Assembly: GCF_044793635.1 (NCBI RefSeq)
Contig: NZ_CP084992.1
Location: 3,224,001 to 3,288,000 of the forward strand
Origin: Virgibacillus_F necropolis_A
GTDB lineage: Bacteria; Bacillota; Bacilli; Bacillales; Amphibacillaceae
DNA: 64,000 nt
Direction: 5' to 3'
Shown: positions 34,212-43,162 of the stretch, piece after piece
How the letters are laid out: the number at the start of each line of letters is the position of its first letter
Numbering within the stretch: the stretch's first letter is position 1
Made by a program: the position numbers and the translations under genes
Notes under the pieces: model-generated
What the model saw: the letters and a program-made list of their open reading frames with translations, nothing else
Told to the model about the DNA's origin: nothing
The model's database searches: none

Positions 34212-35681
34212 ATGATGACACAGAATAATGAAATGGGATGGAACTTTGATAACAGTTATGCCCGTCTGCCGGAATTATTTTTTGAAAGCACCGAGCCAAC
34301 CCCTGTACGTTCACCGGAATTGGTCATTTTCAATAAGTCTTTGGCAAATTCTTTAGGACTGGATGCTCAGAAGCTACAGAGAGAAGAAGGTGTAGAAGTT
34401 TTGGCTGGCAACCAGATTCCTGAAGCGGCTTTGCCGATTTCCCAGGCTTATGCGGGCCATCAGTTCGGGAACTTTACCATGTTAGGGGACGGTCGGGCTG
34501 TGCTGCTGGGCGAGCAGACCACCTCTTCAGGTGAACGGTTTGACATTCAGCTCAAGGGTTCAGGCCGAACACCATTCTCCCGCGGAGGCGATGGACGAGC
34601 GACATTAGGACCGATGCTACGTGAATATATTATCAGTGAAGCCATGCATGCGCTTCGTATTCCGACCAACCGTAGCCTTTCTGTTGTAACTACTGGGGAG
34701 CCTGTTATTCGCGAAACCGAGCTGCCTGGTGCCGTTCTGACTCGTGTGGCTGCAAGTCATTTGCGCATCGGTACCTTTGAATACGTGGCAAATTGGGGCA
34801 CTAGGGAGGAACTTCGGATTCTTGCTGACTATGCAATAAAGCGTCATTTTCCGGACATTGAAGACAATGAGGATCGATACCTTTCGCTGTTTGAAGAATT
34901 GGTCAAGCGTCAGGCAGAATTGATTGTGAAATGGCAACTCGTAGGCTTTATCCATGGAGTGATGAACACCGACAATATGACCATCAGCGGAGAAACCATC
35001 GATTATGGGCCATGCGCCTTTATGGATGAATATGACCCGGCAACGGTATTCAGTTCCATTGATGTTCAAGGCCGCTATGCCTATCAGAATCAGCCGGCAA
35101 TTGGCCAGTGGAATCTCGCGCGCTTTGCTGAAACACTTTTACCGCTGTTTCATGAAAATCAGGATCATGCGGTCGAACTAGCCCAGGAGGCTCTTGCCAA
35201 ATTCAAGGAGTTGTATCATCGTCATTGGCTTGAGGGAATGAGGGAAAAACTAGGAATTCAGAACGAAGAGGACCAGGATGAATCGTTGATTGAAAACCTT
35301 CTAAATATAATGGAGGATCACCGTGCAGACTTTACCAATACATTTCGTGCCTTAACGTTAGATAAGCCGGAGGACACGGCCATGAATGGGACACTAGAAT
35401 TTACCGAGTGGTATAACCAATGGCAGGCTAGACTGGCAAGACAAGAGAAATCAAAAACGTCTGCCTATCAATTGATGAAGAACTCGAACCCCGCAGTTAT
35501 CCCTCGCAATCACCGGGTAGAAGAGGCGCTTGAAGCTGCAGTTGAAAAAGGAGACTATAGCGTGATGGAGCGGCTTATGGATGTTCTTGCAAATCCTTAT
35601 GCGTATTCTCCTGAGCAGGAAGAATATACGAAATTGCCTGAGCCATCAAACCAGCCTTACCGAACTTTTTGCGGTACCTGA
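34212..35681 (+). CDS. selO: Protein adenylyltransferase SelO (YdiU)
   Basis: This 489-residue pseudokinase AMPylates proteins using an inverted ATP orientation. Family landmarks are visible: QLKGSGRTPFSRGGDGRATLGPMLREYIISEAM, RIPTNRSLSVV, MNTDNMTISGETIDYGPCAFMDEY (the Asn/Asp metal site) and the C-terminal PYRTFCGT with its Cys. AAGGAG precedes ATG 34212/34215. The gene is full length. Its codons (GGC, CTG, GCC) are richer in G and C than its neighbours, which suggests acquisition. Confidence 0.95.
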   Translation: MMTQNNEMGWNFDNSYARLPELFFESTEPTPVRSPELVIFNKSLANSLGLDAQKLQREEGVEVLAGNQIPEAALPISQAYAGHQFGNFTMLGDGRAVLLGEQTTSSGERFDIQLKGSGRTPFSRGGDGRATLGPMLREYIISEAMHALRIPTNRSLSVVTTGEPVIRETELPGAVLTRVAASHLRIGTFEYVANWGTREELRILADYAIKRHFPDIEDNEDRYLSLFEELVKRQAELIVKWQLVGFIHGVMNTDNMTISGETIDYGPCAFMDEYDPATVFSSIDVQGRYAYQNQPAIGQWNLARFAETLLPLFHENQDHAVELAQEALAKFKELYHRHWLEGMREKLGIQNEEDQDESLIENLLNIMEDHRADFTNTFRALTLDKPEDTAMNGTLEFTEWYNQWQARLARQEKSKTSAYQLMKNSNPAVIPRNHRVEEALEAAVEKGDYSVMERLMDVLANPYAYSPEQEEYTKLPEPSNQPYRTFCGT

Positions 35682-35830
35682 TTTAAAATGTTAAGTGCCT
35701 GACCCCAAACACGCTAAACGCCAGCGTACCTGAGGTTGGGCGCTTTTTTTGTATATTTATTTCTGCACATGTCCCTCGAGTAAACATTTTCCATAGAGAG
35801 AAAGTATATTTTCATTCCAATTTATTATGT

Positions 35831-35851
35831 TATAATGGGAACAAATGTTCC
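35831..35851 (+). promoter_or_regulatory. LexA (SOS) box next to the -10 of the YolD operon
   Basis: TATAAT at 35831-35836 is followed by GGAACAAATGTTCC (35838-35851), which fits the Gram-positive LexA/DinR box GAAC-N4-GTTC. LexA binding here would block transcription until DNA damage. Confidence 0.82.
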
Positions 35852-35869
35852 TAAAGTGGAGGTTGTGTC

Positions 35870-36085
35870 ATGAAAAACATGATAATGAGGTCAATCCAAA
35901 ATAAGGAAAAGATTGAAATGATTTATCTTTCAGAGGATAACCAGGCAACCCAAAGAATTATCCGGGTACTTAAAATCAATAATGAAATGATAATAGCCTA
36001 TTGCTATACCAGAAGAACGATTAGAACATTCAAACTGGAAAATATACTATCGATTGGATCAGTTAGAAAAAGGATGGGTGCTTAG
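35870..36085 (+). CDS. Small WYL-like domain protein, SOS operon
   Basis: 71 residues, MIMRSIQNKEKIEMIYLSED then a strand-rich ending in FKLENILSIGSVRKRMG, similar to the isolated WYL-like small proteins found with YolD/YqjX in Bacillus. GGAGG precedes ATG 35870. It lies directly under the LexA box and 2 nt before the YolD gene. Confidence 0.7.
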   Translation: MKNMIMRSIQNKEKIEMIYLSEDNQATQRIIRVLKINNEMIIAYCYTRRTIRTFKLENILSIGSVRKRMGA

Positions 36086-36087
36086 TA

Positions 36088-36405
36088 ATGAGTATGAACG
36101 ATAGAGGTACGAAAAAATGGACGGCAATGATGCTACCAGAGCACATTGAATTGTTAAAGAAGATGTGGGAAGAAACCGATTATAAAGAAAAGCCTATTCT
36201 TGATGAGCAACAAATTGCTGAAATGGAATTGAAACTCCAATGTGCTTTGCATAATAATCTAACGGTTGAAATCAAATATTATGATAAACCTCATTATTCC
36301 GTAGCAAGAGGTAAGCTACTTATGATAAATGCAGGTACTGGTATTTTACGATTGGGAGAGAAAGAAATTGATCTAGAGAATGTACTTGATGTTTATATTG
36401 ATTAG
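36088..36405 (+). CDS. YolD-like protein
   Basis: This 105-residue protein of the YolD-like family has the N-terminal NDRGTKKWTAMMLPEHIELLKKMWEE and a C-terminal WYL-like sheet (VEIKYYDKPHYSVARGKLLMI). In Bacillus, YolD proteins are encoded beside Y-family DNA polymerases (UvrX, YqjW) and are SOS induced. Here the SOS box and the small partner are present, but no polymerase follows. Confidence 0.88.
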   Translation: MSMNDRGTKKWTAMMLPEHIELLKKMWEETDYKEKPILDEQQIAEMELKLQCALHNNLTVEIKYYDKPHYSVARGKLLMINAGTGILRLGEKEIDLENVLDVYID

Positions 36406-36582
36406 GTTCTTGGTTTGATTATTATATTTGGAAAATTGAAACTATCGCATCCCACAATCGTATACCTATTATAGTGGAGAGGTAGTGTGCAACATGAAAA
36501 AATAATCTTATGTACGTTGTAAAGCTCCAAATGAAGAAAATACTTATTTCAAGTCTAAGTCAATCTTTCAGGGAGTGAGCAA

Positions 36583-37191
36583 ATGAAAAAAGAAAAGCTA
36601 ATTAAAAAGTATGATAAACAGGTAAAAATGTATGAAAATAATCGTGCTAATCAAAAGCTTGCTGGATGGAGAAATCAAATAATAAGAAACGCATACGGAA
36701 AAATCTTAGAGGTCGGAGTTGGAGCTGGAGCGAACTTTCCTTACTATGATAGGAATAATGTTGAGGTAACAGGAGTTGATTTTAGTTCAGAGATGATTAA
36801 GAGTGCCAAAGGAGCAGCATCAAATTTTCAAGTGAAAGCAGAATTTATACAAGAAGATATTGATGAGTTAATTTTAGAACACAACTCTTTTGATTGCATC
36901 GTATCAACCCTTTCACTTTGCAGTTATCCTGACCCAATTGTAACATTAAGTAAATTTAACAGTTGGTGCCGTAAGGATGGGATCATATTGTTAATGGAAC
37001 ATGGTCTGAGTTCTAATCCAATACTGTCCTTTACCCAAAAAATGATTGACCCACTATATACTAAAATATCTGGATGTCATTGTAACAGAAATATCAATAA
37101 GATAATCGAAAAATCTAATCTTCAGGTTGATCATATCGAACGTTATTGGTCGGATATCCTCTATTTAATACGGGCAAAACCTTCTAAGTAA
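36583..37191 (+). CDS. Class I SAM-dependent methyltransferase
   Basis: 202 residues with motif I ILEVGVGAGANFPYY (about 43-57), an acidic VTGVDFSSEMI, motif II FDCIVSTLSLCSYPDP and motif III DGIILLMEHG. The lengths and the C-terminal RYWSDILYLIRA resemble PmtA-type phospholipid or small-molecule methyltransferases. CAGGGAG precedes ATG 36583. It stands alone, and the preceding 177 bp contain no gene. Confidence 0.88.
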   Translation: MKKEKLIKKYDKQVKMYENNRANQKLAGWRNQIIRNAYGKILEVGVGAGANFPYYDRNNVEVTGVDFSSEMIKSAKGAASNFQVKAEFIQEDIDELILEHNSFDCIVSTLSLCSYPDPIVTLSKFNSWCRKDGIILLMEHGLSSNPILSFTQKMIDPLYTKISGCHCNRNINKIIEKSNLQVDHIERYWSDILYLIRAKPSK

Positions 37192-37400
37192 CAGTTCGAT
37201 TCTTACTAAGCTAAAAGGTGCGTTTCTGTAATTTAAAACTCATCTATTTTACAATAGCGAAGACACTAAATGATAATAAGTACGGATAATTAACATCAGA
37301 AGAACGAGGAGGGTTTCTTAAATGAAGCTCTCTTTTTTTGTGGGAAAGTGTTAGAATTGAATAAAATATTTTAAATCTTTCAAGAGCAATATTAAGCGAA

Positions 37401-37832
37401 GGCTGTTTTCGTAAAGAATGTTGCTTTCGAGAGAATAGATATAAACTGCATCACAGTGTACCGCTCCGGAAATACACTACGCTTTCCGCGGGCTCGCGAT
37501 GAGCCTCCTCGCGAGCAAAAACCGCTCACTGCGGGGTCTCATCGTCTTCGCTGTTTCCGCAGGAGTCTTCGTGTTTTTCCTCCGCTAACATGGTGTCTAG
37601 AAGCAGTGATATATAGCTCCTTTCATTATTATGGCAGTTGATTGGAGCGGAGGACCGTTGACTCCTGCGGGAACAGCACGAGTCTGAAGACCCCGCAGCG
37701 GTGGTCTTCCGCGAGGAGGCTGAAGCCGTGCCCGCGGAAAGCAACGGTCCGTAGCGGAAATCAACATAGCACTTACGTCGCAATATATATCAACTATGAA
37801 GATGAAAGGCAACAATCCGTACGGAAGGAGCC
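37401..37832 (+). mobile_element. MITE copy 3, 432 bp, best-preserved ends
   Basis: TAAGCGAA at 37393-37400 and 37833-37840 is an 8-bp target duplication. The element starts GGCTGTTTTCG and ends GGAGCC. Module order matches copy 1: a GGAAATACAC hairpin (about 37468-37580), then a GGACCGTTG...CAACGGTCC hairpin (37651-37749). That last stem differs from copies 1 and 2 by a compensating A-T to C-G change. No gene lies inside. Confidence 0.9.
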
Positions 37833-38007
37833 TAAGCGAAAAAGACGAGACCTTGTACAGCGAATTACTCTTATCCCTTACGGATAGCCTTATTCAAACT
37901 GATTTTTCTACAGACTAAAAAAAGATTACACGTTAACAGGTTAATAAAAGGGATTAGTCTACATAATCAGATAAGAAAATGGATTTGAAATAGAGGGAGG
38001 AATAAAA

Positions 38008-38385
38008 TTGTCTTTAAAAGTAGGCGATATTATTGCATTTGAACGGACTTTCAAGACAGAAGATGTTGAGTTATTTACTAGAATTTCAGGTGATGAAGGC
38101 TCTCATCATCTTACGCCCGATGAACAAGGAAGATTGGTGGTTCAGGGATTGCTGACTGCTACATTACCAACAAAGGTTGGTGGTGATCACAACGTACTGG
38201 CTCGTAATATGAATTTTGAGTTTTTAAGGCCTGTTTTTACGGAGGATACAATAATTTGTGAAGTTAAAATTGAAAAATACGAGAGACAAGAAAATAATAG
38301 AACAGCTATTATAGCATCCTTCATATGTAAAAATCAAAATGAAAAAGAAGTATTAAAAGGGGATTTTTCAGGTGTAATTCTTTAA
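38008..38385 (+). CDS. MaoC/FabZ-like hot-dog dehydratase-domain protein
   Basis: 125 residues starting at TTG 38008 after GGGAGGA. LKVGDIIAFERTFKTEDVELFTRISGDEGSHH matches the MaoC-like entry, and VVQGLLTATLPTKVGGD and NMNFEFLRPVFTEDTI complete the hot-dog fold. Enzymes of this type hydrate enoyl thioesters. The usual DxNPxH motif is altered (GDEGSHHLTP), so activity is uncertain. It precedes the metallo-hydrolase gene. Confidence 0.8.
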   Translation: MSLKVGDIIAFERTFKTEDVELFTRISGDEGSHHLTPDEQGRLVVQGLLTATLPTKVGGDHNVLARNMNFEFLRPVFTEDTIICEVKIEKYERQENNRTAIIASFICKNQNEKEVLKGDFSGVIL

Positions 38386-38443
38386 AATCCTGATTTCGTT
38401 GAAACATAATTGTTTAGTAATTGAATCTGAGGAGGAAACGCTT

Positions 38444-39427
38444 ATGAAAAAATCCGGTTTTATTTTCTTTGAAAGAAAATTTCCAAGTGCAAACATGATC
38501 CTTGTTAAGGGTCAGCTCCCGATCCTTATTGATACTGGCTTTGGGAGTGATGCGAAAGATACTGAGCAATTAATTAAAGAAGCAGGCGTTTCACCAGAAG
38601 AATTACACCTTATAGTGAACACGCACTATCATAGTGATCATGTAGGAGGAAATTTTCATCTTCAAAATAATTATGGTGTTACGATTGCTGCTCATAAATG
38701 GGAAGCTGATTTAATTAATTCTTGTGACCCTGAAGCCTGTAGTGCAGAATGGTTAGACCAGCCTGTAGAACCTTATCGAGTCGATACAAAGCTAGAAGAT
38801 TGCGATGAGATTAATACAGGAAATAGAACATTGAAAGTCTTGTGCACACCGGGACATACGTTAGGGCATATTTCTTTATATGATCCGGAAGGAGAGATAT
38901 TAATTTGCGGGGATCTCTTTCACAAAAATGATATCGGATGGTTAAATATCTTTCGAGAAGGTGTTACATCTATCCAACGATCTATGGAAAGTTTGGATCG
39001 GTTGTCCAAGCTCCAGATCAGACAGGCATATTCAGGACATGGCCCTCAAATAGATAATCCTAGGGTTTCCATTGATGCAGCAAGAAAACGATTTGGTAAG
39101 TGGATCAAAATGCCAGAAAAGGTTTCATGGCATGCTTGTAAGAGAATTTTTTCATTCACATTAATCATTAAAAACGGATTAGCAAAAGAAGAAATCAATA
39201 ACTACTTATTAAACTGTGGTTGGTTCCAGGATTTTGCACGCTACTCTTTCCAGCTTCAGCCAGAAGAATTTATTCAAATCCTGCTCGATGAAATGATTCG
39301 TTCGGGAGCAGCAACCTGGCACAATAATCATTTAATCGCTGCCACTCCATACCAAGCACCACAAAAGAAATGGATGTATAAGAACATGAAGCCGAAAGAT
39401 TGGAAACCTCAAGATGTTCTCACTTAA
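38444..39427 (+). CDS. MBL-fold metallo-hydrolase
   Basis: ATG 38444 (AGGAGG, 8-nt spacing) gives about 327 residues. The zinc site is complete: THYHSDHVGG, CTPGHTLGH, CGDLFH and a late SGHGPQ. After the metallo-beta-lactamase domain, residues from about 225 form a C-terminal winged-helix-like part, as in lactonase/thioesterase-type members. It follows the MaoC-like gene by 58 nt, suggesting joint action on an acyl thioester or lactone. The substrate is unknown. Confidence 0.87.
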   Translation: MKKSGFIFFERKFPSANMILVKGQLPILIDTGFGSDAKDTEQLIKEAGVSPEELHLIVNTHYHSDHVGGNFHLQNNYGVTIAAHKWEADLINSCDPEACSAEWLDQPVEPYRVDTKLEDCDEINTGNRTLKVLCTPGHTLGHISLYDPEGEILICGDLFHKNDIGWLNIFREGVTSIQRSMESLDRLSKLQIRQAYSGHGPQIDNPRVSIDAARKRFGKWIKMPEKVSWHACKRIFSFTLIIKNGLAKEEINNYLLNCGWFQDFARYSFQLQPEEFIQILLDEMIRSGAATWHNNHLIAATPYQAPQKKWMYKNMKPKDWKPQDVLT

Positions 39428-39573
39428 CAAAAGAAGGGTAATTGAATGGAAAACTGTTGTATCCCGCCTGAAAGTAATAGGGATATCGCGTTTTTTTGCC
39501 GTGACCGCTTAAGCAGTTATGTTTAACAAGAAAATTTTGAGTTTAATGGTGAATTTTATAGGAGAGTGATTTA

Positions 39574-39777
39574 ATGAAAACAAACAGTGGAGGAATAAAG
39601 ATTCCACTCTATTTTTTGATTTTGGCAATAGTATCTATATTATCAGGTTTAGTTAACACAAGGTATTTGATAGATCCAGATGGGACTTTTGATATTATAC
39701 TCGGAATCATTGGAGTGGGAGCTATTATCGGTTCAATAATTCTCTTTAAAGAATATAAACGCTTAAGGCCTGATTAA
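39574..39777 (+). CDS. Small two-helix membrane protein
   Basis: 67 residues with helices at about 9-27 and 37-56 and a basic tail (KEYKRLRPD). TAGGAGAG precedes ATG 39574 by 8 nt. No family was recognised. Confidence 0.65.
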   Translation: MKTNSGGIKIPLYFLILAIVSILSGLVNTRYLIDPDGTFDIILGIIGVGAIIGSIILFKEYKRLRPD

Positions 39778-39825
39778 AGGCAAAAAGAAGGAATTTTAAT
39801 AAGGCCTCTGTACATCTAATTTACC

Positions 39826-40827
39826 TTATTGCTTAAATAATTCACCTCGGTCAGGTGTTTGAGGTGGTTCTTCCACCCAATTATTACTTATCATAATTTC
39901 TAGTCCATCCTTAGCGTATAATGCAATTTCTATTGATAACCTTTGATAATTTAATACTAAATCATATCTCATACTAGCTGTTGAGGCAGTAGCATAGTTT
40001 CCTTGACCACTTGCACTTAATATACTTATTAAAAACATCATCAGCTTGTCTGAGAAAACCCGGGTCGTAGAGTCAGTTACACAGTTATCCCATGACATTG
40101 GTGAACTAAGATCCGATTGGGATAGGGTTTCTGAGAATATTTTTTTGTGTTTTTGAGAAATTTCTTTACCTCGTCGCATAAAGGCCATAACTTCTTTAGA
40201 ATTGGTTGTTTGGGCAAATCCTGTACTAATGCTGTCACCAACGCCATTCGTTTTTAAATTTTGGAAAAGATGTAGGACTTCGATGTGATTTAATGACCTT
40301 TTGTTAAAAGGTTTAAGTCCACTTGATAGATATCCTTTTCCTTCAATATATTCAACCTCATCCGGCTTTGTAATGTAGGGGGATCTAATATATGTCCCTT
40401 TCGATAAAGCCGTGTCAACTGTTAAATTAAATAGCTCAGAATTCTCAGCAAGCAACGTTGTAAAGAGTGATCGAATATCATTACGAGTGGAGGTTCCTTG
40501 TGAAATACTCCAAGCCAACATTCCTGCTGTACCCAAATTTTCAATAAAGGATAACATGAAACCATCTGAAAATAATCTTGGTGATTTTAAGTCTACATCC
40601 TTCTCAGAAAAACCATCTGGTAAAGGAATTTCCTCAAGTTGAAATATTTGTCCAATATCATTAACGGCCCTTTCAGCAATTTCTAGTGCTCGCTCAACTA
40701 CAGGGCGAATATCGTTGTCTTCTACTGTTTCTCGGAAATATTTTAGGATCTGGGTAGACATACTATTTTGATTATATTGCGTCCAAAGCATTGCCATTTC
40801 TGACGAAGTAATTTGGGGTTTCTCCAT
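39826..40827 (-). CDS. DUF3231 protein (two tandem domains)
   Basis: This 333-residue protein carries two related helical-bundle domains, about 8-165 and 185-325, each with the DUF3231 pattern (ITSSEMAMLWTQYNQNSMSTQILKYF; LKPFNKRSLNHIEVLHLFQNL). The family is restricted to spore formers, related in fold to spore-coat CotF-like ferritin bundles. GGAGAAGG precedes ATG 40827. It is monocistronic. Confidence 0.9.
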   Translation of the reverse strand: MEKPQITSSEMAMLWTQYNQNSMSTQILKYFRETVEDNDIRPVVERALEIAERAVNDIGQIFQLEEIPLPDGFSEKDVDLKSPRLFSDGFMLSFIENLGTAGMLAWSISQGTSTRNDIRSLFTTLLAENSELFNLTVDTALSKGTYIRSPYITKPDEVEYIEGKGYLSSGLKPFNKRSLNHIEVLHLFQNLKTNGVGDSISTGFAQTTNSKEVMAFMRRGKEISQKHKKIFSETLSQSDLSSPMSWDNCVTDSTTRVFSDKLMMFLISILSASGQGNYATASTASMRYDLVLNYQRLSIEIALYAKDGLEIMISNNWVEEPPQTPDRGELFKQ

Positions 40828-41135
40828 AGGGATACCTTCTCCTTTTATACATTATCTTGTTAGTAAGTGTTCCCAACTAATTTTCTAATATTTATCAATT
40901 AAATAGAAAATACATTAACAGACATTCAATAGGTAACAAATGCAAGAGTTGAAGAAGCTAGTTTACTTATTGTACTAACGAAGCATAAAGTTGAACAAAG
41001 GCGTTATGAAACCCAGTTCTTTCAACCGATCCATTTGCTTTTGCTATAGGTAACGGAACCCGTTAAACTTCTTACTAATCTTCTTTTCAAAACCAACAAT
41101 CGCAGATATAATAAGTTTAATTGGAGGTGAAAATA
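40828..41135. other. Intergenic region with TAACGG palindrome
   Basis: No gene is seen. A TAACGG-N3-CCGTTA palindrome at 41051-41065 lies 70 bp before the coiled-coil gene. It is nearly the same, with its flanks, as the one at 19506-19520. Confidence 0.5.
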
Positions 41136-41390
41136 ATGGAACAATCAGGAATAAAGGAAATATTACATGCATTGGAACTTCATTCGGGACAAATTGATAA
41201 AAAGTTGCAAAGTCATTTTAAGCAAACCGAAAAGCTGTTGAAAGTTCACTTTGAACAAACTGAAAAACAGTTGAACCATCATTTTGAACGAACCAATAAG
41301 ATGTTTGAACGCTTTGAAAAACGGATGGATAATCGATTTGACCGACTTGAGAAAAAGTTTGATATTGAGAGAAACACAAGAAACAGTTGA
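41136..41390 (+). CDS. Coiled-coil protein with 11-residue repeats
   Basis: ATG 41136 after GGAGGTG gives 84 residues. A repeating HF(E/K)QTEKxL unit (LQSHFKQTEKLLKVHFEQTE and onward) runs through almost the whole protein, giving a long parallel coiled coil with basic C-terminus. No membrane segment. Function unknown; it could be a structural or adaptor peptide. Confidence 0.7.
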   Translation: MEQSGIKEILHALELHSGQIDKKLQSHFKQTEKLLKVHFEQTEKQLNHHFERTNKMFERFEKRMDNRFDRLEKKFDIERNTRNS

Positions 41391-41569
41391 TTTTCTATCC
41401 AGTAAGTATTTACATCAGGAGAAGAAAATCCGCAATATCTAACATTGAAGCAGTGTAATTCCTCAAATACCTCTTTTGCAAAGTTGAACCACGTACATTG
41501 GCTCCAAATAAAAATATAATCATCGTAAGAGTTCATTCAGCGTATTTTTACTGAGCTGATTAAAGTGCG

Positions 41570-41606
41570 TAATCCCTAAAACGCGGGTTAGGCGCTTTTT
41601 ATTTTT
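41570..41606 (+). terminator. Terminator before the MFS leader region
   Basis: GCGTAATCCC pairs with GGGTTAGGCGC, with one bulge, and is followed by a T-run. It separates the coiled-coil gene region from the MFS leader transcript. Confidence 0.6.
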
Positions 41607-41656
41607 CAATCAATTCTGTATAATTGTTCTTACATATTAAAGAGGAGGAAATTAAC

Positions 41657-41716
41657 ATGCAAAAAAACTTAACATTTTTTTCAAACCAACAGGTAGGGGT
41701 GAAAAAAATAGGGTAG
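41657..41716 (+). CDS. Leader peptide, 19 aa, upstream of the MFS exporter
   Basis: ATG 41657 has an excellent ribosome binding site (AGAGGAGG, 8-nt spacing) and a TATAAT-like -10 about 35 nt further upstream. It encodes MQKNLTFFSNQQVGVKKIG and stops at 41714-41716. The exporter gene follows after about 80 nt of structured RNA. A short, strongly translated peptide directly before a hidden ribosome binding site is the layout of translational attenuators of the erm and cat types. No inducing drug is implied by the sequence. Confidence 0.6.
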   Translation: MQKNLTFFSNQQVGVKKIG

Positions 41717-41744
41717 GTTGGTAACAATATTCCAAAATGATTCA

Positions 41745-41785
41745 CTCCTGCTTGTTTATTACATTCAATAAACATCATGCAGGAG
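41745..41785 (+). promoter_or_regulatory. RBS-sequestering hairpin of the MFS exporter
   Basis: CTCCTGC (41745-41751) pairs with GCAGGAG (41779-41785), and GTTTATT (41754-41760) with AATAAAC (41767-41773), hiding the exporter's AGGAGG. An alternative partner for the left arm exists: AGGGGTGAA at 41695-41703, inside the leader ORF, pairs with TTCACTCCT at 41741-41749. Ribosome position on the leader could therefore switch the structure. Confidence 0.62.
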
Positions 41786-41794
41786 GATAAAAAA

Positions 41795-42982
41795 TTGAAA
41801 AAAGGTACATTAGCTTTTCAAAATGTTCGTGTTTTATTTTGGGCAGAATTATTCGGGAGTGTTCGATTTATACAGCCCGTACTGGCTTTATTTTATTTCG
41901 CTCGTGGACTGGATGAAGCATCCATTCTTTGGGTATTGCTCTTCTGGAGTACTGGTGTATTGATTGGGGAAGTCCCGACAGGTATGTTTGCTGATCGTTA
42001 TGGTGCAAAGCTATCATTTATGATTGGTGCTATATTAAGTATGGCTAGTCACGGAATGTTGATCTGGGCGTATGAGCCTTGGATTTTCTTCGCGAGTAGT
42101 CTTTTGAGTGGATTTGCCGTAACATTTTTCAGTGGTGCTGATGAAGCATTAATCTATGAATCTTTAAAAGAATCCAATGAAGAGAATTTGATGGATAAGG
42201 CCCTTGGAATTATCCAGTCTGCTCAATTTGTTGTCATGGTTTTTGTACTGATTATAGGTGCCATTATTGCAAAAGATTTAACCAATGATCAGTTTATTTT
42301 GCTCATTTTGTTAGGACTTGTTTTCCAGTCCATTCAGATTGTTCTTTTATTCTTTGTTAAAAATCCAACGAACGTCGGCAACTACCGTGAAAAGCCTTTT
42401 AAACAAGTTAAAGAAGGAATGCTTGCAATAAAAAGAGCTCCACAAGTATTTTGGATGTTCTTAAATATCACGCTCGTATTCATTCCAACGGCAGCTATAT
42501 TTAATGTCTTTAATGACAAATTACTCAGTGATGCAGAGTTACCCGTTTATTTAATTGGTTTTGTCTTTGCGTGCTTAGCAATACTAAGCTTTTTTGTTTC
42601 CCGTTCGATTGGATGGATAACATCTCGGATATCACGGATAACGGTTTTATATGTTACTGGGGCAATGGGGGTAATGGGATTATTAATCGTTGCCTATTAT
42701 CGGGAAACACTTTGGATCTTACTTATCGTAATGGTCATCCTTCGTTTTGTGCAAACGGTGCGCTATCCAGTTTACGCTCAATTAGCCAACGATATCATTC
42801 CATCACACGTAAGAGCTACAACGATTTCGTTGTTATCTATTATTGATTCTGTTTGTGACCTGATTATTTTCGGCAGTGTGGCGGGTATCGCAGTATATGG
42901 ATTTGAAAAAATATTTTTGGTAAGTGCAGCTATTGCATTAGTCGGGGTCTTATTGCCAATACGGCCAGTGAATAAAAAATAA
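41795..42982 (+). CDS. MFS transporter, probable drug exporter
   Basis: TTG 41795, 8 nt after AGGAGG, is preferred over ATG 41777, which has no ribosome binding site. About 395 residues with 12 predicted helices. The loop GEVPTGMFADRYGAKL carries the MFS motif A, and FSGADEALIYESLKESNEEN is typical of one branch of putative efflux proteins. The attenuator-like leader suggests inducible resistance to a translation inhibitor, which is an inference. A terminator follows. Confidence 0.87.
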   Translation: MKKGTLAFQNVRVLFWAELFGSVRFIQPVLALFYFARGLDEASILWVLLFWSTGVLIGEVPTGMFADRYGAKLSFMIGAILSMASHGMLIWAYEPWIFFASSLLSGFAVTFFSGADEALIYESLKESNEENLMDKALGIIQSAQFVVMVFVLIIGAIIAKDLTNDQFILLILLGLVFQSIQIVLLFFVKNPTNVGNYREKPFKQVKEGMLAIKRAPQVFWMFLNITLVFIPTAAIFNVFNDKLLSDAELPVYLIGFVFACLAILSFFVSRSIGWITSRISRITVLYVTGAMGVMGLLIVAYYRETLWILLIVMVILRFVQTVRYPVYAQLANDIIPSHVRATTISLLSIIDSVCDLIIFGSVAGIAVYGFEKIFLVSAAIALVGVLLPIRPVNKK

Positions 42983-42998
42983 AAATCTTTAAAAACAT

Positions 42999-43030
42999 AC
43001 AGCAGGGTGACTAGCCTTGCTGTTTTTTTA
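42999..43030 (+). terminator. Terminator after the MFS gene
   Basis: ACAGCAGGG (42999-43007) pairs with CCTTGCTGT (43015-43023), with one G-U pair, followed by seven T residues. Confidence 0.8.
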
Positions 43031-43162
43031 ATAATTTGGAAGAAGAAAAGAGTGATAGTTTAACCATAGGTTCTTTTTTGGATTGTGTAGTGGGATAGGG
43101 TCCTGTTCCCTTGCAATCGGTGTGTATTATAAGAACCAATAATGTGATAAACAAACTACTTC

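Noticed and set aside
41777..41794. ATG 41777 as start of the MFS exporter
   Set aside because: It has no ribosome binding site of its own and lies inside the hairpin; TTG 41795 is correctly spaced from AGGAGG.
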